Source: JAWLBW01 sp041687475 (lineage in GTDB: Bacteria > J088 > JAWLBW01). From it: DNA of 8,498 nucleotides. The stretch lies in contig JAWLBW010000205.1 in NCBI GenBank assembly GCA_041687475.1, positions 1 to 8,498 of the forward strand, written 5' to 3'. The notes below the pieces were generated by a model. The model was given only the letters and a program-made list of their open reading frames with translations. It was not told the origin of the DNA and did not search any database. The stretch's first letter is position 1, and each line of letters opens with the position of its first letter. Below are positions 5,428-8,498 of this stretch, one piece after another. The translations under genes and the position numbers were made by a program.

Positions 5428-6762
5428 TCAGACCGTCTCGCCTTCTTCGTCGTCCAAGTCAACCGTGTCGGGCTCGTCGAGGGCGAGCAGGTTATCCGAA
5501 TCGGCCACCGGTAACTCTTCGACGTCGCGGAGTTTGCGTTGCATGGCGCGGCTGCGTACGCCGACCTGGTCGACGCTGTTCGAGGCTTCCTGCAGCTTCT
5601 TGCGCACCTTGTCGAGGGCCGTGCCGAACTTGCCGAATTCGGTCTTCACGCCGGCCAATAGCGTCCACACTTCACTTGATCGCTTTTCGATAGCGAGCGT
5701 GCGGAAGCCCATCTGCAGGCTGTGGAGAATGGCGGTGAGCGTCGTGGGGCCGGCCACAACGACCTTGCACTCGCGTTGCAAGGATTCGAAGAGCCCCGGT
5801 CGGCGCAGCACTTCGGCATACAGACCTTCGGTGGGCAGGAAGAGAATGGCGAAGTCGGCGGTGTGGGGCGGTTCGACGTATTTCTCGCGAATGCGCTTCG
5901 CTTCCAGGCGAATCCGGTTTTCCATATCCCGCGCACAGCGTTCGACGGCCGGAAGGTCGCCCTGTTCCTGCGCGTCGAGCAGGCGCTGGTAGTCTTCGAG
6001 CGGAAACTTGGCGTCGATGGGCAGCCAGAGCGGGCCGTCGCCGTCGGCGCCGGGCAGCCGTACGGCATATTCGACCCGGTCATTGCTGCCCGGGCGCGTG
6101 GCCACGTTGGCGGCGTATTGGTCGATGGTGAAGATCTGTTCGAGCAGGGCGCCGAGCTGTACTTCGCCCCAGGTTCCCCTTGTCTTCACATTGGTGAGCA
6201 CGCGCTTGAGGTCGCCCACGCCGCTGGCGAGCGCCTGCATTTCGCCGAGGCCCTTGTGCACGGCTTCGAGCTGCTCGCGCACGGTCTTGAACGATTCGCC
6301 GAGCCGCTTTTCGAGGGTCGACTGGAGTTTTTCATCCACCAGCGCCCGCATCTGATCCAGTTTGGCCGTGTTTTCGGTCTGCAGCTTTTCGAGCTTCTGC
6401 TCGATGGTGAGGCGCACGGCTTCGAGGCGCTTTTCGTTGCTTTCGGTGAGCCGGGTAATGTTCTGCGAAACGCTTTCGAACTGCTGGGCCTGCAGGCGGC
6501 TGAGCTCGGCCACACGGGTGCCCAGGCTGTCGCCGAAGTTGCGCAGGGCCAGGGCCGATTCCTCACGACTCTCACGGGCGGTCTGTCGGCTTTCGTCGCG
6601 GTTGCGGCCGATTTCGTCGCGCACGGCGCGTTCGATTCGTTCGGTCGCCTGCGCGAGCGCCTGTTGCTCCCCTTGATTCCGTCCCCGCAGGAGGAGCAGG
6701 ATGCCGACGATGAGGAGAACGCCCTGGAGGCCGATGATGACGTAGAGAAGGATTTCGCTCAT
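5428..6762 (-). CDS. rmuC: DNA recombination protein RmuC
   Basis: A 444-aa RmuC homologue. RmuC limits recombination at inverted repeats in E. coli, and the family has a predicted nuclease-like domain related to restriction-endonuclease folds. The architecture is typical: an N-terminal membrane anchor (residues about 4-26, LLYVIIGLQGVLLIVGILLL) followed by Arg. A long charged coiled coil follows (about 30-175). The conserved domain (about 180-400) has GTWGEVQLGALLEQI (196-210, with E200), LPIDAKFPLEDY (247-258, with D250 and K252 as likely active-site residues), LFLPTEGLYAEVL (307-319) and VVVAGPTTLTAIL (334-346). An acidic tail DLDDEEGE closes it. Length and motifs are complete. Only a weak Shine-Dalgarno precedes the ATG at 6760-6762, but a GGTAAAGTGAT box lies 3 nt upstream, so the transcript could be nearly leaderless. 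The gene is flanked on both sides by inverted-repeat elements. That is noteworthy given RmuC's known link to inverted-repeat stability, but no causal link is shown. Confidence 0.95.
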   Translation of the reverse strand: MSEILLYVIIGLQGVLLIVGILLLLRGRNQGEQQALAQATERIERAVRDEIGRNRDESRQTARESREESALALRNFGDSLGTRVAELSRLQAQQFESVSQNITRLTESNEKRLEAVRLTIEQKLEKLQTENTAKLDQMRALVDEKLQSTLEKRLGESFKTVREQLEAVHKGLGEMQALASGVGDLKRVLTNVKTRGTWGEVQLGALLEQIFTIDQYAANVATRPGSNDRVEYAVRLPGADGDGPLWLPIDAKFPLEDYQRLLDAQEQGDLPAVERCARDMENRIRLEAKRIREKYVEPPHTADFAILFLPTEGLYAEVLRRPGLFESLQRECKVVVAGPTTLTAILHSLQMGFRTLAIEKRSSEVWTLLAGVKTEFGKFGTALDKVRKKLQEASNSVDQVGVRSRAMQRKLRDVEELPVADSDNLLALDEPDTVDLDDEEGETV

Positions 6763-6765
6763 GGA

Positions 6766-6776
6766 ATCACTTTACC
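6766..6776 (-). promoter_or_regulatory. Candidate rmuC promoter -10 box (GGTAAAGTGAT)
   Basis: On the minus strand GGTAAAGTGAT lies 3 nt before the rmuC ATG. The core TAAAGT resembles a -10 hexamer (4 of 6 positions match TATAAT). The identical 11-mer occurs upstream of the phosphatase gene (8421-8431). No convincing -35 is visible. If it is a promoter, transcription would start at or next to the ATG. Confidence 0.3.
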
Positions 6777-7008
6777 GTGATGGACGGACAGACGCTGTCT
6801 GGACGTGGTGGACGAGTGCAAGGGGACGGCGGACGGCGGTTACACCCCCGGCCGGATGCACGTGACTCATGTACCCCCTGAGAGGGGGCCTCACTTGCCG
6901 CTTCGACCGTTCGGCGATTCAGGTCACGGGCCCACTCCCCGCGGAGAGTCTGTATGGACTTCAGATCGTAGAGGGGGCGGCGTTCTGCACGGGTGCACGG
7001 TTCCCGGA

Positions 7009-7025
7009 GCCGGCTGAAAGCCGGC
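7009..7025. repeat. REP-like hairpin GCCGGC-TGAAA-GCCGGC
   Basis: A perfect 6-bp stem with a 5-nt loop, set in GGAGCCGGC...GCCGGCGGACC. Hairpins of this wording are common dispersed intergenic elements in GC-rich bacteria. It has no T run on either side, so I do not call it a terminator. Confidence 0.5.
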
Positions 7026-7033
7026 GGACCAGT

Positions 7034-7066
7034 TTACCGATTACCGGCCACCGGTCACAGGTCACA
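7034..7066. repeat. Heptamer array of a third family, TTACCGG-like
   Basis: Diverged 7-bp units: TTACCGA, TTACCGG, CCACCGG, TCACAGG, then a partial TCACA. The period of seven is clear from the ACC/CAC and GG spacing, but no two units are identical. It is probably the oldest array in the window. Confidence 0.65.
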
Positions 7067-7088
7067 ACCGTACATCCCTGCAGCCGTT

Positions 7089-7116
7089 ACGTATCACCTT
7101 TCACGTATCACGTATC
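7089..7116. repeat. Heptamer array of a fourth family, ACGTATC, four units (28 bp)
   Basis: Four 7-bp units: ACGTATC, ACCTTTC, ACGTATC, ACGTATC. ACCCCCG follows and leads into the palindromic boxes. The segment CGTATCACCCCCGTGCAG is repeated (from 7111 and from 7144), so the array end and the palindrome have been duplicated together. Confidence 0.8.
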
Positions 7117-7128
7117 ACCCCCGTGCAG

Positions 7129-7166
7129 CCGTGCAGCACGGTTCGTATCACCCCCGTGCAGCACGG
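7129..7166. repeat. Two perfect CCGTGCAGCACGG palindromes abutting the phosphatase stop
   Basis: Copies at 7129-7141 and 7154-7166, 12 bp apart. The second touches the phosphatase stop codon (7167-7169 on the minus strand) with no gap. In the phosphatase mRNA they would form two successive small GC hairpins right after the stop, where they could slow exonuclease decay or be inert insertions. There is no U-tract. Confidence 0.7.
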
Positions 7167-8399
7167 TCACCGACACCGATCCAACTCGACCCCATCAAAC
7201 TCAGCCCCCTCCGAGTCGACCGCCGTAAACGAGAGCCGGCATTCACTGACCTTGCCCTCGACGAAGTGGTAGACCTCGGCGGTGTGGGCAAGCAGTGAGT
7301 CTTCCCCGATGGGATAGAGCAGCGCACCGCCGCCGCCCGTGACGATGTAGGTGATGCCTTCGGCATCGTTGCGTTCGCCGCCTTTCAGGGGGTGGAAGCG
7401 TTCGTAGAAGTGGTTGTGGCCGTTGAGCACGACCTGAACCCCATTCCGCTCGAGAATGGGTACGATCTTTTCGCGCACTTCATAGCTGGGCTCGCGGTCG
7501 GGGTGCGCCGTGTACGGGGGTCGGTGGAAGACCACGATTTTCCACGGTCGGTCGCTCGCCTTCAGGTCGGCCTCGAGCCAGTCGGCCATGTCGTCGTCGG
7601 CGGTGTCGGTAATGGCCTTCAGGGGCGCTTCGGTGTCGAGCATGACGAAGTGGGCCGCGCCCCAGTCGAAGCTGTAGTAGCGTTCGTTGTCTTCGGCACG
7701 CAGTGCCTGTTCGGGCAGGAAGAAATTGCCGAGATAGGGTTCGGCTTCGTTGGTGTAGTAATCGTGGTTGCCGGTGGTGGGGTAGAACGGCAGTCGGGGC
7801 AGCAGCTCGCCGTACATGCCGAAAACATAAGTCTGAAACTGGTCCCAGCTGCCGACCGGATAGGCATTGTCGCCCGTGGTGACCCAGAAGTCGATGTCGT
7901 CTACACGTTCGACCATGCGGTCGCGCACGGCGGCCTGGTTGCCGACCAGATGGCCGTAATCGCCGAGCACGAAGAAGGTGGCTTCGCCGTCGACCGCGGC
8001 CGCCGAACGGAACGACCAGGGCCCGGCAAGCCGCTCGCCGTCACGTACAATTTCGTAGCAATACTCACTGCCTGGTTCGAGTCCGCTTACGGCGGCGACC
8101 TGAAGCAGAATGTCGTCGGCTTCGGCGCCGCGAATCTTTCCGCCTGAAATTTCGGATCCGAGCAGGCGCCCGGCGGGTCCGGCAAGACGCAGCGAGGCCG
8201 GCTTCGCGCCGTCCTTCATTCCCCAGGCAATGAGGGCGTCGTTTCCGGTAACCGATTGCAGGTAGGGCAGGCGGGCCATTTCCGGCGATTGAACGGGCGC
8301 ACGCGAACAGTCGGGCAGCGTTGGTTCGTCGACATCGGCGGTGCAGGCGCCGAGTACGGCGGCCAGCGTCAGTACAGGCAGGGGAAGTCGCGAAAGCAT
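7167..8399 (-). CDS. Purple-acid-phosphatase-like metallophosphoesterase, lipoprotein
   Basis: A 410-aa exported calcineurin-fold phosphatase that would hydrolyse phosphomonoesters outside the cytoplasm with a two-metal centre. The signal peptide is MLSRLPLPVLTLAAVLGAC, lipobox LGAC with lipid Cys19 and Thr at +2 (outer-membrane sorting by the E. coli rule). An N-terminal fibronectin-like domain (about 40-130) has RLPYLQSVTGNDALIAW and GLEPGSEYCYEI, as in purple acid phosphatases. The catalytic domain carries the ordered metal motifs: VLGDYG (D147, Y148), TTGDNAY (D177, N178), TTGNHDYY (N211, H212), VVFHRPPYT (H292) and NGHNHFYER (H328, H330). All ligands are present, including the Tyr that gives the family its colour. 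The ATG at 8397-8399 is chosen because AGGAG (8405-8409) lies 5 nt upstream. The GTG two codons earlier overlaps that Shine-Dalgarno. A palindromic repeat abuts the stop codon. The natural substrate is unknown. Confidence 0.93.
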   Translation of the reverse strand: MLSRLPLPVLTLAAVLGACTADVDEPTLPDCSRAPVQSPEMARLPYLQSVTGNDALIAWGMKDGAKPASLRLAGPAGRLLGSEISGGKIRGAEADDILLQVAAVSGLEPGSEYCYEIVRDGERLAGPWSFRSAAAVDGEATFFVLGDYGHLVGNQAAVRDRMVERVDDIDFWVTTGDNAYPVGSWDQFQTYVFGMYGELLPRLPFYPTTGNHDYYTNEAEPYLGNFFLPEQALRAEDNERYYSFDWGAAHFVMLDTEAPLKAITDTADDDMADWLEADLKASDRPWKIVVFHRPPYTAHPDREPSYEVREKIVPILERNGVQVVLNGHNHFYERFHPLKGGERNDAEGITYIVTGGGGALLYPIGEDSLLAHTAEVYHFVEGKVSECRLSFTAVDSEGAEFDGVELDRCR

Positions 8400-8404
8400 G
8401 GGCA

Positions 8405-8409
8405 CTCCT
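8405..8409 (-). promoter_or_regulatory. Ribosome binding site of the phosphatase gene
   Basis: AGGAG on the minus strand, 5 nt from the ATG at 8399. It overlaps the alternative GTG (8403-8405) and so excludes that codon as the likely start. Confidence 0.7.
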
Positions 8410-8420
8410 GAGAAAGCCCT

Positions 8421-8469
8421 ATCACTTTACCAGACTCGGTCACACGATTTCCGATCGACGTCAGTCTGG
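8421..8469 (-). promoter_or_regulatory. Candidate phosphatase promoter and flanking inverted repeat
   Basis: The minus strand has TGGTAAAGTGAT (8421-8432), an extended -10-like element whose last 11 bases are identical to the box before rmuC, 21 nt upstream of the phosphatase ATG. An inverted repeat with 7-bp arms, CCAGACT (8430-8436) and AGTCTGG (8463-8469), brackets the region where a -35 would lie and could be an operator. No clear -35 hexamer is seen. The remaining bases to the window end show no gene. Confidence 0.3.
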
Positions 8470-8498
8470 CGCCTGGGTCGGAGTTCCGTGCGGTCCGG

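Larger units (their letters stand above)
6763..7166. other. Intergenic region between the phosphatase and rmuC
   Basis: These 404 bp on the 5' side of rmuC hold no convincing gene. They contain several dyads: CAGAC-GCT-GTCTG (6789-6801), CCCCCT-GAG-AGGGGG (6874-6888), TGCAC-GG-GTGCA (6986-6997) and GCCGGC-TGAAA-GCCGGC (7009-7025). A GGACGGC doublet is at 6824-6837. Two heptamer arrays and two perfect CCGTGCAGCACGG boxes crowd the phosphatase stop codon. None of the hairpins is followed by a T run in the direction of transcription. Confidence 0.6.

Noticed and set aside
5722..6780. 352-codon plus-strand open frame opposite rmuC
   Set aside because: The minus-strand frame has every RmuC motif. 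The antisense frame is a by-product of GC-rich third positions and reads as low-complexity Leu/Gly/Glu/Phe text.
6874..6888. CCCCCT-GAG-AGGGGG hairpin as a terminator or attenuator
   Set aside because: It is a 6-bp stem with no T run in either direction and lies about 110 bp upstream of rmuC. There is no peptide or riboswitch-like structure around it.
7392..8147. 251-codon plus-strand open frame opposite the phosphatase
   Set aside because: It is antisense to a complete purple-acid-phosphatase-like protein with all metal ligands, and has Val/Gly-rich text and no family motif.

Overview
This 8.5-kb window is chromosomal-looking, mostly GC-rich DNA from a Gram-negative bacterium. The evidence is a set of lipobox signal peptides, an RmuC protein and a large FadE/DmdC-type acyl-CoA dehydrogenase. 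I cannot name the lineage from the sequence. The base composition, gene style and many short intergenic repeats would fit an environmental deltaproteobacterial/myxobacterial-type or similar group, but that is a guess. There are no tRNA, rRNA, transposase, phage or cas genes.

Layout, left to right. (1) The last 21 codons of an unidentified plus-strand gene. (2) Two minus-strand genes: a host-attachment-family (baeRF-like) small protein (93-548) and a 600-aa acyl-CoA dehydrogenase (726-2528). (3) A 527-bp intergenic stretch with four arrays of a 7-bp repeat. (4) A more AT-rich plus-strand block with two tandem paralogous lipoproteins (3056-3703 and 3714-4367) that share a five-cysteine pattern and match no family I recognise. 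(5) A 300-bp spacer and a small His-rich ORF (4668-4859) with a strong Shine-Dalgarno. (6) A 568-bp repeat-rich intergenic region: two heptamer arrays, a 98-bp direct repeat in two copies, a 48-bp repeat in two copies, and palindromic boxes. (7) rmuC on the minus strand (5428-6762). (8) A 404-bp intergenic region with two more heptamer arrays and palindromic boxes. (9) A secreted, lipid-anchored purple-acid-phosphatase-like metallophosphoesterase on the minus strand (7167-8399) with its presumptive promoter.

The genes do not form one obvious pathway. They look like individually transcribed housekeeping or envelope genes: fatty-acyl-CoA oxidation, genome maintenance (RmuC), an exported phosphatase, and lineage-specific lipoproteins. 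Only the two lipoproteins clearly form an operon.

The most unusual content is intergenic. At least seven arrays of 7-bp units, in four unrelated sequence families, are present. Most are about four units (28 bp) long, and their units fall into end and internal variants. A separate 13-bp palindrome recurs six times on both sides of rmuC. In two places a repeat sits flush with a stop codon. Heptamer arrays have a precedent in the short tandemly repeated (STRR) heptamers of cyanobacteria. The fixed length and the mix of families in one short window deserve a genome-wide look.
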